DNA of 64,000 nucleotides from Osmia lignaria lignaria. Taxonomy: Eukaryota > Arthropoda > Insecta > Hymenoptera > Megachilidae. The translations under genes and the position numbers were made by a program. Shown here one piece after another: positions 43,399 to 57,574 of this stretch. The stretch covers positions 1,612,001 through 1,676,000 of the forward strand of contig NC_135034.1 of assembly GCF_051020975.1 (NCBI RefSeq), given 5' to 3'. The notes below the pieces were generated by a model that worked only from the letters and a program-made list of their open reading frames with translations, was not told the origin of the DNA and made no database searches. Within the stretch, counting starts at the first letter, position 1; every line of letters begins with the position of its first letter.

Positions 43399-46083
43399 AT
43401 ACTATATCTACACTAGGTATAATGTAACATAGTGATTACATCCCACAGATCAATGTACATTTAATAACAACATCATTCATAATATAACTACATTGGATAT
43501 AATGTAATATACTGATCCCTTCCCACAGATCAATGTACATATAACAGCAACATCGTTAGTACTATATCTGCATTAGGTATAATCTAATCTAGTGACTACA
43601 TCCCACAGATCATTGTACGTTTAATAACACCATCATTCATGCTATAGCTAAATTGGGTATAATGTAATATACTCACCCCTTCCCACAGATCAAGGTACCT
43701 ACATTTAATAACAATATCATTATTACTACATCTACATTGGATATAAAGTAATATACTGAACCCTCCCCACAGATCAATGTACCTACATTTAACAACAATA
43801 TCATTAGTACTACGTCCACATTGCATATAATGTAATATACTGATTCCTTGCCACAGATCAGTGTACATTTAATAACAACATCATTCATTACATATCTATA
43901 TTGGGTACAATGTAATATAGTGATTACATCCCACAGATTGATGTACATGTAATATCGATATCATTATTACTATATCTACATTAGATATAATGTAATATAC
44001 TGATCCCGGCCCATAGTTCAATGTACCTATATTTAATAACAATATCATTAGTACTATATCCACATCACATATAATGTAATATACTTATCCCTTCCCACAG
44101 ATCAATGTACATTTAGTAACACCATCATTCATACTATATCTACACTAGGTATAATGTAACATAGTGATTACATCCCACAGATCAATGTACATTTAATAAC
44201 AACATCATTCATAATATAACTACATTGGATATAATGTAATATACTGATCCCTTCCCACAGATCAATGTACATATAACAGCAACATCGTTAGTACTATATC
44301 TGCATTAGGTATAATGTAATCTAGTGACTACATCCCACAGATCATTGTACGTTTAATAACACCATCATTCATGCTATAGCTAAATTGGATATAATGTAAT
44401 ATACTCACCCCTTCCCACAGATCAAGGTACCTACATTTAATAACAATATCATTATTACTACATCTACATTGGATATAAAGTAATATACTGATCCCTGCCC
44501 ACAGTTCAATGTACCTATATTTAATAATAATATCATTAGTACTATATCCACATCATATATAATGTAATATACTGATTCCTTCCCACAGATCAAGGTACAT
44601 TTAATAACAACATCATTCATACTATATCTACATTGGATATAATGTATTATACTGGTCCCTTCCCACAGATCAAGGTGCCTACATTTAATAACAACATCAT
44701 TCATACTATATCTTCATTGGATATAATGTAATATACTGATCCCTTCCCACAGGTCAATGTACATACAATAGCAAAATCGTTATTACTATATCTACATTAG
44801 GTATAATGTAATGTATTTACTACATCCTACAGATCATTGTACATTTAATAAGATCATTCATGCTATAGCTAAATTGGATATAATGTAATATACTCACCCC
44901 TTCCCACAGATCAAGGTACCTACATTTAATAACAATATCATTATTACTACATCTACATTAGATATAATGCAATATACGGATTCCTTCCCACAGATCAATG
45001 TACATTTAATAACAACATCATTCATACTATAACTACATTGGATATAATGTAATATACTGATCCCTCCCCACAGATCAATGTACATTTTATAACAACATCA
45101 TTCATACTATATCTACATTGGATATAATGTAATATACTGATCCCTTCCCATACGTCAATGTACATATAATAGCAAAATCGTTATTACTATATCTACATTA
45201 GGTATAATGTAATATACTGATCCCTGCCCACCGGTCAATGTACATTTAATAACAACATCGTTCATACTATATCCACATTAGGTATAATGTAATATAGTGA
45301 TTACGTCCCACAGATCAATGTACCTACATTTAATAACATTATCATTAATACTATATCTACATGAGACATAATGATATATACTAATCCCTGCCCACAGATC
45401 AATGTATATTTAATAGCGATATCATTATTACTATATCTACATTAGATATAATGTTATATACTGATCCCTGCCCACAGTTCAATGTTCCTATACTTAATAA
45501 CAATATCATTAGTACTATATCCACATCATATATAATGTAATATACTGATTCCTTCCCACAGATCAACGTAGATTTAATAACAACATCATTCATACAATAT
45601 CAACACCAGGTATAATGTAATATAGTGATTACATCCCACAGATCAAGGTACATTTTATAACAACATCGTTCATACTATATCTACGGTGGATATAATGTAA
45701 TATACTGATCCCTTCCCACAGACCAAGGTGCCTACATTTAGTAACAATATCATTCATACTATATCAACACTAGGTATAATGTAATATAGTGATTACATCC
45801 CACAGATCAAGGTACATTTTATAACAACATCGTTCATACTATATCTACATTGGATATAATGTAATATAATGATCCCTTCCCACAGACCAAGGTGCCTACA
45901 TTTAGTAACGATATCATTATTACTATAACTACATTAGATATAATGTTATATACTGATCCCTGCCCACAGTTCATTGTACCTATACGTAATAACAATATCA
46001 TTAGTTGTATATCCACATCATATATAATGTAATATACTGATTCCTTCCCACGGATCAACGTAGATTTAATAACAACATCATTC
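43399..46083. repeat. Higher-order repeat unit U3 (2,685 bp)
   Basis: Shares U2's start and the TATAATCTAATC marker. It lacks the second copy of the 244-bp trimer and has gained one 80-bp CCACCGGTC-type monomer near 45,225, a net loss of 164 bp. Its downstream half resembles U0 rather than U1/U2, so it is a hybrid unit. Confidence 0.9.
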
Positions 46084-46655
46084 ATGCTATATCAACACTA
46101 GGTATAATGTAATATAGTGATTACATCCCACAGATCAAGGTGCCTACATTTTGTAACAATATCATTATTACTATATCTTCATTAGATATAATGTAATATA
46201 CTAATCCCTGCCCACAGATCAATGTATATTTAGTAGCGATATCATTATTACTATATCTACATTGGATATAATGTAATATACTGAACCCTCCCCACAGATC
46301 AATGTACCTACATTTAACAACAATATCATTAGTACTACGCCCACATTGCATATAATGTAATATACTGATTCCTTGCCACAGATCAGTGTACATTTAATAA
46401 CAACATCATTCATTACATATCTATATTGGGTACAATGTAATATAGTGATTACATCCCACAGATTGATGTACATGTAATATCGAAATCATTATTACTATAT
46501 CTACATTAGATATAATGTAATGTACTGATCCCGGCCCATAGTTCAATGTACCTATATTTAATAACAATATCATTAGTACTATATCCACATCACATATAAT
46601 GTAATATACTGATCCCTTCCCACAGATCAATGTACATTTAGTAACACCATCATTC
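46084..46655. repeat. 572-bp seven-monomer segment between U3 and U4
   Basis: Starts ATGCTATATCAACACTAGG and ends ACACCATCATTC. It equals 37,129-37,700 apart from scattered substitutions (for example ACTACGCCCAC near 46,335 against ACTACGTCCAC). It is absent at the U1/U2 and U2/U3 joins. Confidence 0.9.
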
Positions 46656-47508
46656 ATACTATATCTACACTAGGTATAATGTAACATAGTGATTACATCC
46701 CACAGATCAATGTACATTTAATAACAACATCATTCATAATATAACTACATTGGATATAATGTAATATACTGATCCCTTCCCACAGATCAATGTACATATA
46801 ACAGCAACATCGTTAGTACTATATCTGCATTAGGTATAATGTAATCTAGTGACTACATCCCACAGATCATTGTACGTTTAATAACACCATCATTCATGCT
46901 ATAGCTAAATTGGATATAATGTAATATACTCACCCCTTCCCACAGATCAAGGTACCTACATTTAATAACAATATCATTATTACTACATCTACATTGGATA
47001 TAAAGTAATATACTGAACCCTCCCCACAGATCAATGTACCTACATTTAACAACAATATCATTAGTACTACGTCCACATTGCATATAATGTAATATACTGA
47101 TTCCTTGCCACAGATCAGTGTACATTTAATAACAACATCATTCATTACATATCTATATTGGGTACAATGTAATATAGTGATTACATCCCACAGATTGATG
47201 TACATGTAATATCGATATCATTATTACTATATCTACATTAGATATAATGTAATATACTGATCCCGGCCCATAGTTCAATGTACCCATATTTAATAACAAT
47301 ATCATTAGTACTATATCCACATCACATATAATGTAATATACTTATCCCTTCCCACAGATCAATGTACATTTAGTAACACCATCATTCATACTATATCTAC
47401 ACTAGGTATAATGTAACATAGTGATTACATCCCACAGATCAATGTACATTTAATAACAACATCATTCATAATATAACTACATTGGATATAATGTAATATA
47501 CTGATCCC
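46656..47508. repeat. Partial higher-order repeat unit U4
   Basis: Matches the first ~850 bp of U1 at offset 8,955, then switches to a CCCTCCCCACAG/TTTTATAAC monomer of the neighbouring block, ending the HOR zone. Confidence 0.88.
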
Positions 47509-50500
47509 TCCCCACAGATCAATGTACATTTTATAACAACATCATTCATACTATATCTACATTGGATATAATGTAATATACTGATCCCTTCCCATACGTC
47601 AATGTTCATATAATAGCAAAATCGTTATTACTATATCTACATTAGGTATAATGTAATTTACTGATCCCTGCTCACAGATCAATGTACCTATATTTAATAA
47701 CAATATCCTTAGTACTATATCCACATTACACATAATGTAATATTATGATTCCTTCCCACAGATCAATGAACATTTAATAACAACAGCATTCATACTATAT
47801 CAACACTAGGTATAATGTAATATAGTGATTACATCCCACAGATCAAGGTACATTCAATATCGATATCATTATTACTATATCTACATTAGATAAAATGTAA
47901 TATACTGATCCCTTCCCACAGATCAAGGTGCCTACATTTAGTAACAATATCATTATTACTATATCTACATTAGATATAATGTAATATACTGATCCCTGCC
48001 CACCGGTCAATGTACATTTAATAACAACATCGATCATACTATATCCACATTAGGTATAATGTAATATAGTGATTACGTCTCACAGATCAATGTACCTACA
48101 TTTAATAACAATATCCTTAGTACTATATCCACATTACACATAATGTAATATACTGATTCCTTCCCACAGATCAATGTACATTTAACAACAACATCATTCA
48201 TACTATATCTACATTGGATATAATGTAATATACTGATCCCTTCCCACAGATCAATGTACCTACATTTAATAACAATATCCTTAGTACTATATCCACATTA
48301 CACATAATGTAATATACTGATTCCTTCCCACAGAACAATGTACATTTAATAACACCATCATTCATACTATATCTACACGAGGTATAATGTAATATAGTGA
48401 TTACATCCCACAGATCAATGTACATATAACAACAACATCATTCATACTATATCTACATTGGATATAATGTAATATACTTATCCCTTCCCACAGGTCAATG
48501 TACATATAATAGCATAATCGTTATTACTATATCTACATTAGGTATAATGTAATGTATTAACTACATCCTACACATCATTGTACATTTAATATCATCATTC
48601 ATGCTATAGCTAAATTGGATATAATGTAATATACTGATTCCTTCCCACAGATCAATGTACATTTAATGACAACACTATTCATACTATATCTACACTAGGT
48701 ATAATGTAACGTGGTGATTACATCCCACAGATCAATGTACATTTAATAATATCATTCATACTATAACTACATTGGATATAATGTAATATACTGATCCCTT
48801 CCCACAGATCAATGTACCTACATTTAATAACAATATCATTAGTACTACGTCCACATTACATATAATGTAGTATACTGATTCCTTCTCTCAGATCAGTGTA
48901 GATTTAATAACAACATCCTTCATACTATATCAACACTAGGTATAATGTAATATACTGATCCCTTCCCACAGACCAAGGTGCCTACATTTAGTAACAATAT
49001 CAATATTACTATATCTACATTAGATATAATGTAATATACTGATCCCTGCCCACCGGTCAATGTACATTTAATAACAACATCGTTCATACTATATCCACAT
49101 TAGGTATAATGTAATATAGTGATTACCTCCCACAGATCAATGTACCTACATTTAGTAACAATATCCTTAGTATTATATCCACATTACACATAATGTAATA
49201 TACTGATTCCTTCCCACAGATCAATGTACATTTAACAACAACATCATTCGTACTATATCTACACGAGGTATAATGTAATATAGTGATTACATCCCCCAGA
49301 TCAATGTACATATAACAACAACATCATTCATACTATATCTACATTGGATATAATGTAATATACTGATCCCTTCCCAAAGGTCAATGTACATATAATAGCA
49401 TAATCGTTATTACTATATCTACATTAGGTATAATGTAATGTATTAACTACATCCTACAGATCATTGTACATTTAATAACATCATTCATGCTATAGCTAAA
49501 TTGGATATAATGTAATATACTGATCCTTTCCCACAGATCAAGGTAGCTACATTTAATAACATTATCATTAATACTATATCTACATGAGATATAATGTTAT
49601 ATACTAATCCCTGCCCACAGATCAATGTATATTTAATAGCGATATCATTATTACTATATCTACATTAGATATAATGTTATATACTGATCCCTGCCCACAG
49701 TTCAATGTACCTATATTTAATAACAATATCATTAGTACTATATCCACATCATATATAATGTAATATACCGATTCCTTCCCACAGATCAACGTAGATTTAA
49801 TAACAACATCATTCATACTATATCAACACTACGTATAATGTAATATAGTGATTACATCCCACAGATCAAGGTACATTTAATAACAACATCATTCATACTA
49901 TATCTACATTGGATATAATGTATTATACTGATCCCTTCCCACAGATCAAGGTGCCTACATTTAGTAACAATATCATTATTACTATATCTTCATTAGATAT
50001 AATGTAATATACTAATCCCTGCCCACAGATCAATGTATATTTAGTAGCGATATCATTATTACTAAATCTACATTGGATATAATGTAATATACTGAACCCT
50101 CCCCACAGATCAATGTACCTACATTTAACAACAATATCATTAGTACTACGTCCACATTGCATATAATGTAATATACTGATTCCTTGCCACAGATCAGTGT
50201 ACATTTAATAACAACATCATTCATTACATATCTATTTTGGGTACAATGTAATATAGTGATTACATCCCACAGATCAATGTACATGTAATATCGATATCAT
50301 TATTACTATATCTACATTAGATATAATGTAATATACTGATCCCTGCCCATAGTTCAATGTACCTATATTTAATAACAATATCATTAGTACTATATCCACA
50401 TCACATATAATGTAATATACTGATCCCTTCCCACAGATCAATGTACATTTAGTAACACCATCATTCATACTATATCTACCCTAGGTATAATGTAACATAG

Positions 50501-51147
50501 TGATTACATCCCACAGATCAATGTACATTTAATAACAACATCATTCATACTATAACTAGATTGGATATAATGTAATATACTGATCCCTCCCCACAGATCA
50601 ATGTACATTTTATAACAACATCATTCATACTATATCTACATTGGATATAATGTAATATACTGATCCCTTCCCATACGTCAATGTACATATAATAGCAAAA
50701 TCGTTATTACTATATCTACATTAGGTATAATGTAATATACTGATCCCTGCTCACAGATCAATGTACCTATATTTAATAACAATATCCTTAGTACTATATC
50801 CACATTACACATAATGTAATATACTGATTCCTTCCCACAGATCAATGTACATTTAATAACAACAGCATTCATACTATATCAACACTAGGTATAATGTAAT
50901 ATACTGATTACATCCCACAGATCAAGGTACATTCAATATCGATATCATTATTACTATATCTACATTAGATAAAATGTAATATACTGATCCCTTCCCACAG
51001 ATCAAGGTGCCTACATTTAGTAACAATATCATTATTACTATATCTACATTAGATATAATGTAATATACTGATCCCTGCCCACCGGTCAATGTACATTTAA
51101 TAACAACATCGATCATACTATATCCACATTAGGTATAATGTAATATA
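47475..51147. repeat. Block related to 58.5-62.3, 16-19.6 and 8.5-10.4 kb
   Basis: Offset to the right-hand copy is 11,028 and then 11,192, because one 164-bp dimer is missing near 48,790. Landmarks are GTAATTTACTG (near 47,655), AATATTATG, TAACGTGGTG, ACCTCCCACAG, CCCCCAG, AACACTACG and CTACCCTAGG. Confidence 0.88.
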
Positions 51148-52094
51148 GTGATTACGTCTCACAGATCAATGTACCTACATTTAATAACAATATCCTTAGT
51201 ACTATATCCACATTACACATAATGTAATATACTGATTCCTTCCCACAGATCAATGTACATTTAACAACAACATCATTCATACTATATCTACAATGGATAT
51301 AATGTAATATACTGATTCCTGCCCATAGTTCAATGTACCTATATTTAATAACAATATCATTAGTACTATATCCACATCACATATAATGTAATATACTGAT
51401 CCCTTCCCACAGATCAATGTACATTTAGTAACACCATCATTCATACTATATCTACACTGGATATAATACAATATACGGATTCCTCCCCACAGATCAATGT
51501 ACATTTTATAACATCATTCATACTGTATCTACATTGGATATAATGTAATATACTGATCCCTTCCCATACGTCAATGTACATATAATAGCAAAATCGTTAT
51601 TACTATATCTACATTAGGTATAATGTAATATACTGATCCCTGCTCACAGATCAATGTACCTATATTTAATAACAATATCCTTAGTACTATATCCACATTA
51701 CACATAATGTAATATACTGATTCCTTCCCACAGATCAATGTACATTTAATAACAACAGCATTCATACTATATCAACACTAGGTATAATGTAATATAGTGA
51801 TTACATCCCACAGATCAAGGTACATTCAATATCGATATCATTATTACTATATCTACATTAGTTAAAATGTAATATACTGATCCCTTCCCACAGGTCAATG
51901 TACATACAATAGCAAAATCGTTATTACTATATCCACATTAGGTATAATGTAATGTATTTACTACATCCAACAGATCATTGTACATTTAATAACATCATTC
52001 ATGCTATAGCTAAATTGGATATAATGTAATATACTCACCCCTTCCCACAGATCAAGGTACCTACATTTAATAACAATATCATTATTACTACATC
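51148..52094. repeat. Connector segment repeated at 62,340-63,286
   Basis: Continues the 11,192 offset. It contains CCCATAGTTC, ACACTGGATATAATAC, CCATACGTC, ACATTAGTTAAAATG and TACTCACCCC monomers. 51,148-51,748 also matches 30,910-31,510. Confidence 0.84.
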
Positions 52095-55000
52095 TACATT
52101 AGATATAATGTAATATACTGATCCCTGCCCACCGGTCAATGTACATTTAATAACAACATCGTTCATACTATATCCACATTAGGTATAATGTAATATAGTG
52201 ATTACCTCCCACAGATCAATGTACCTACATTTAGTAACAATATCCTTAGTACTATATCCACATTACACATAATGTAATATACTGATTCCTTCCCACAGAT
52301 CAATGTACATTTAACAACAACATCATTCATACTATACCTAGAATGGATATAATGTAATATACTGATCCCTTCCCACAGATCAATGTACCTACATGTAATA
52401 ACAACATCGTTCATACTATATCCACATTAGGTATAATGTAATATAGTGATTACGTCCCACAGATCAATGTACCTACATTTAATAACAATATCCTTAGTAC
52501 TATATCCACATTACACATAATGCAATATACTGATTCATTCCCACAGATCAATATACCTTTAATAACCATATCATTAGTACTATATCTACATTCGATATAT
52601 TGTAATATAGTGATTCATTCCCACAGATCAATGTGCCTTTAATAACAATATCATTAGTACTACATCTACATTCGATATAACGTAATATAGTGATCCATTC
52701 CCACAGACCAATGCACCTTTAATAACAATATCATTAGCACTATATCTACATTCGATATAACGAAATATGCAGATTCATTCCCACAGATATGTATATATAA
52801 TAACCATATCATTAGTACCATACCTACATTCGATATAATGTAATATACCGATGGATTCCCACAGATCAATGTACATTTAATAACCATATCATTAGTACCA
52901 TATCTACATTAGATATGTAATGTACATTTAATAACAATATCATTATTACTATATCTACATTAGGTATAATGTCATATACTGATCCCTGCCCACCGGTCAA
53001 TGTACATTTAATAACAACATCGATCATACTATATCCACATTAGGTATAATGTAATATAGTGATTACGTCTCACAGATCAATGTACCTACATTTAATAACA
53101 ATATCCTTAGTACTATATCCACATTACACATAATGTAATATACTGATTCCTTCCCACAGATCAATGTACATTTAACAGCAACATCATTCATACTATATCT
53201 ACAATGGATATAATGTAATATACTGATCCCTGCCCATAGTTCAATGTACCTATATTTAATAACAATATCATTAGTACTATATCCACATCACATATAATGT
53301 AATATACTGATCCCTTCCCACAGATCAATGTACATTTAGTAACACCATCATTCATACTATATCTACACTGGATATAATACAATATACGGATTCCTCCCCA
53401 CAGATCAATGTACATTTTATAACATCATTCATACTATATCTACATTGGATATAATGTAATATACTGATCCCTTCCCATACTTCAATGTACATATAATAGC
53501 AAAATCGTTATTACTATATCTACATTAGGTATAATGTAATATACTGATCCCTTCCCACAGACCAGGGTGCCTACATTTAGTAACAATATCATTATCACTA
53601 TATCTACATTAGATATAATGTGATATACTGATCCCTGCCCACCGGTCAATGTACATTTAATAACAACATCGTTCATACTATATCCACATTAGGTATAATG
53701 TAATATAGTGATTACGTCCACAGATCAATGTAACTACATTTAATAACAATATCCTTAGTACTATATCCACATTACACATAATGTAATATACTGATTCCTT
53801 CCCACAGATCAATGTACATTTAACAACAACATCATTCATACTATATCTACAATGGATATAATGTAATATACTGATCCCTTCCCACAGATCAATGTACCTA
53901 CATTTAATAACAATATCCTTAGTACTATATCCACATTACACATAATGTAATATACTGATTCCTTCCCACAGAACAATGTACATTCAATAACACCATCATT
54001 CATACTATATCTACACGAGGTATAATGTAATATAGTGATTACATCCCACAGATCAATGTACATATAACAACAACATCATTCATACTATATCTACGTTGGA
54101 TATAATGTAATATACTGATCCCTTCCCACAGATCAAGGTAGCTACATTTAATAACATTATCATTAATACTATATCTACATGAGATATAATGTTATATACT
54201 AATCCCTGCCCACAGATCAATGTATATTTAATAGCGATATCATTATTACTATATCTACATTAGATATAATGTTATATACTGATCCCTGCCCACAGTTCAA
54301 TGTACCTATACTTAATAACAATATCATTAGTACTATATCCACATCATATATAATGTAATATACCGATTCCTTCCCACAGATCAACGTAGATTTAATAACA
54401 ACATCATTCATACTTTATCAACACTAGGTAAAATGTAATATAGTGATTACATCCCACAGATCAAGGTACATTTAATAACAACATCATTCATACTATATCT
54501 ACATTGGATATTATGTAATATACTGATTTCTGCCCACAGATCAATGTACCTACATTTAATAACAATATCATTAGTACTATATCTACATTAGATATAATGT
54601 AATATACTGATCCCTGCCCACAGTTCAATGTAACTACATTCAATAACAATATCATTAGTACTATATCCACATCATATATAATGTAATATACTGATTCCTT
54701 CCCACAGATCAATGTACATATAATAGCAATATCGTTATTACTATATCAACATCAGATATGTAATATACATTCAAAAACAAATCATTATTACTATATCTAC
54801 GCCGGTTATAACGAAATGTACTGATTCCTTCCCAAGGATCAATGTACATATAATCGCAATATCATTATTAGTTACTATATCTACATCGGTTGTAACGCAA
54901 TATACTGATTCCTTCCCACAGATCAATGTACATTTAATAGCAATATCATTAGTACTATATCTACATTAGATATAATGTAATATACTGATCCCTGCCCACA

Positions 55001-56903
55001 GATCAATGTATCTACATTTAATAACAATATCATTAGTACTACGTCCACATTACATATAATGTAGTATACTGATTCCTTCTCACAGATCAGTGTACATTTA
55101 ATAACACCATCATTCATACTATATCTACACGAGGTATAATGTAATATAGTGATTACATCCCACAGATCAATGTACATATAACAACAACATCATTCATACT
55201 ATATCTACGTTGGATATAATGTAATATACTGATCCCTTCCCACAGATCAAGGTAGCTACATTTAATAACATTATCATTAATACTATATCTACATGAGATA
55301 TAATGTTATATACTAATCCCTGCCCACAGATCAATGTATATTTAATAGCGATATCTTCATTAGATATAATGTAATATACTAATCCCTGCCCACAGATCAA
55401 TGTATATTTAGTAGCGATATCATTATTACTATATCTACATTGGATATAATGTAATATACTGAACCCTCCCCACAGATCAATGTACCTATATTGAACAACA
55501 ATATCATTAGTACTACATCATTAGTACTATTACATTGCATATAATGTAATATACTGATTCCTTGCCACAGATCAATGTACATTTAATAACCATATCATTA
55601 GTACCATATCTACATTAGATATGTAATGTACATTTAATAACAATATCATTATTACTATATCTACATTAGATATAATGTAATATACTAATCCCTGCCCACA
55701 GATCAATGTATATTTAGTAGCGATATCATTATTACTATATCTACATTGGATATAATGTAATATACTGAACCCTCCCCACAGATCAATGTACCTACATTTA
55801 ACAACAATATCATTAGTACTACGTCCACATTGCATATAATGTAATATACTGATTCCTTGCCACAGATCAGTGTACATTTAATAACAACATCATTCATTAC
55901 ATATCTATATTGGGTACAATGTAATATAGTGATTACATCCCACAGATCGATGTACATGTAATATCGATATCATTATTACTATATCTACATTAGATATAAT
56001 GTAATATACTGATCCCTGCCCATAGTTCAATGTACCTATATTTAATAACAATATCATTAGTACTATATCCACATCACATATAATGTAATATGCTGATCCC
56101 TTCCCGCAGATCAATGTACATTTAGTAACACCATCATTCATACTATATCTACACTAAGTATAATGTAACATAGTGATTACATCCCACAGATCAATGTACA
56201 TTTAATAACAACATCATTCATACTATAACTACATTGGATATAATGTAATATACTGATCCCTTCCCACAGATCAATGTACATATAACAGCAACATCGTTAT
56301 TACTATATCTGCATTAGGTATAATGTAATCTAGTGACTACATCCCACAGATCATTGTACGTTTAATAACACCATCATTCATGCTATAGCTAAATTGGATA
56401 TAATGTAATATACTGATCCCTTCCCACAGATCAAGGTATCTACATTTAATAACAATATCATTATTACTATATCTACAATAGATATAATGTAATATACTGA
56501 TCGCTTCGCACAGATCAAGGTACCTACATTTAATAACAATATCACTAGTATTACGTCCACATTACATATAATGTAGTATACTGATTCCTTCTCACCGATC
56601 AGTGTAGATTTAATAACAACATCCTTCATATTATATCAACACTAGGTATAATGTAATATACTGATCCCTTCCCACAGACCAAGGTGCCTACATTTAGTAA
56701 CAATATCATTATTACTATATCTGCATTAGATATAATGTAATATACTGATTCCTTCCCACAGATCAATGTACATTTAACAACAACATCATTCATACTATAT
56801 CTACATTGGATATAATGTAATATACTGATCCCCTCCCACAGATCAATGTACCTACATTTAATAACAATATCCTTAGTACTATATCCACATTTCACATAAT
56901 GTA
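52095..56903. repeat. Second copy of the 11,208-16,016 block
   Basis: Offset 40,887 to the first copy. It contains a TTCG island (52,528-52,921), the truncated monomer near 52,916, diverged cluster copy 4 (about 54,737-54,904), the GCGATATCTTCATT deletion and the duplicated CATTAGTACTA. It differs at scattered bases (for example CCATACTTC near 53,476 against CCATACGTC). Confidence 0.9.
54737..54904. repeat. Diverged monomer cluster (copy 4 of 4)
   Basis: The CGCCGGTTATAACG and ATCGGTTGTAACG monomers with the short leader, here ACATTCAAAAACAAATC instead of ACATTTAAAAAC. At +40,887 from copy 3. Confidence 0.88.
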
Positions 56904-57574
56904 ATATACTGATTCCTTCCCACAGAACAATGTACATTTAATAACACCATCATTCATACTATATCTACACGAGGTATAATGTAATATAGTGATTACATCC
57001 CACAGATCAATGTACATATAACAACAACATCATTCATACTATATCTACATTGAATATAATGTAATATACTGATCCCTTCCCACAGATCAATGTACATTTA
57101 GTAACACCATCATTCATACTATATCTACACTGGATATAATACAATATACGGATTCCTACCCAAAGATCAATGTACATTTTATAACAACATCATTCATACT
57201 ATATCTACATCGGATATAATGTAATATACTGATCCCTTCCCATACGTCAATGTACATATAATAGCAAAATCGTTATTACTATATCTACATTAGGTATATT
57301 GTAATATACTGATCCCTGCTCACAGATCAATGTACCTATATTTAATAACAATATCCTTAGTACTATATCCACATTACCCATAATGTAATATACTGATTCC
57401 TTCCCACAGATCAATGTACATTAACAACAACATCATTCATGCTGTAGCTAAATTGGATATAATGTAATATACTGATCCCTGCCCACAGATCAATGTACCT
57501 ACATTTAATAACAATATCATTAGTACTATATCTACATTAGATATAATGTAATATACTGATCCCTGCCCACAGAT
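56904..57574. repeat. Linking L/S monomers between two duplicated blocks
   Basis: Ordinary monomers (GAACAATG, CACGAGG, ACACTGGATATAATAC, CCATACGTC and TGCTCACAG types). No single long match spans it; it is built from pieces also seen near 26.8, 32.1 and 25.7 kb. No other sequence is present. Confidence 0.76.
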
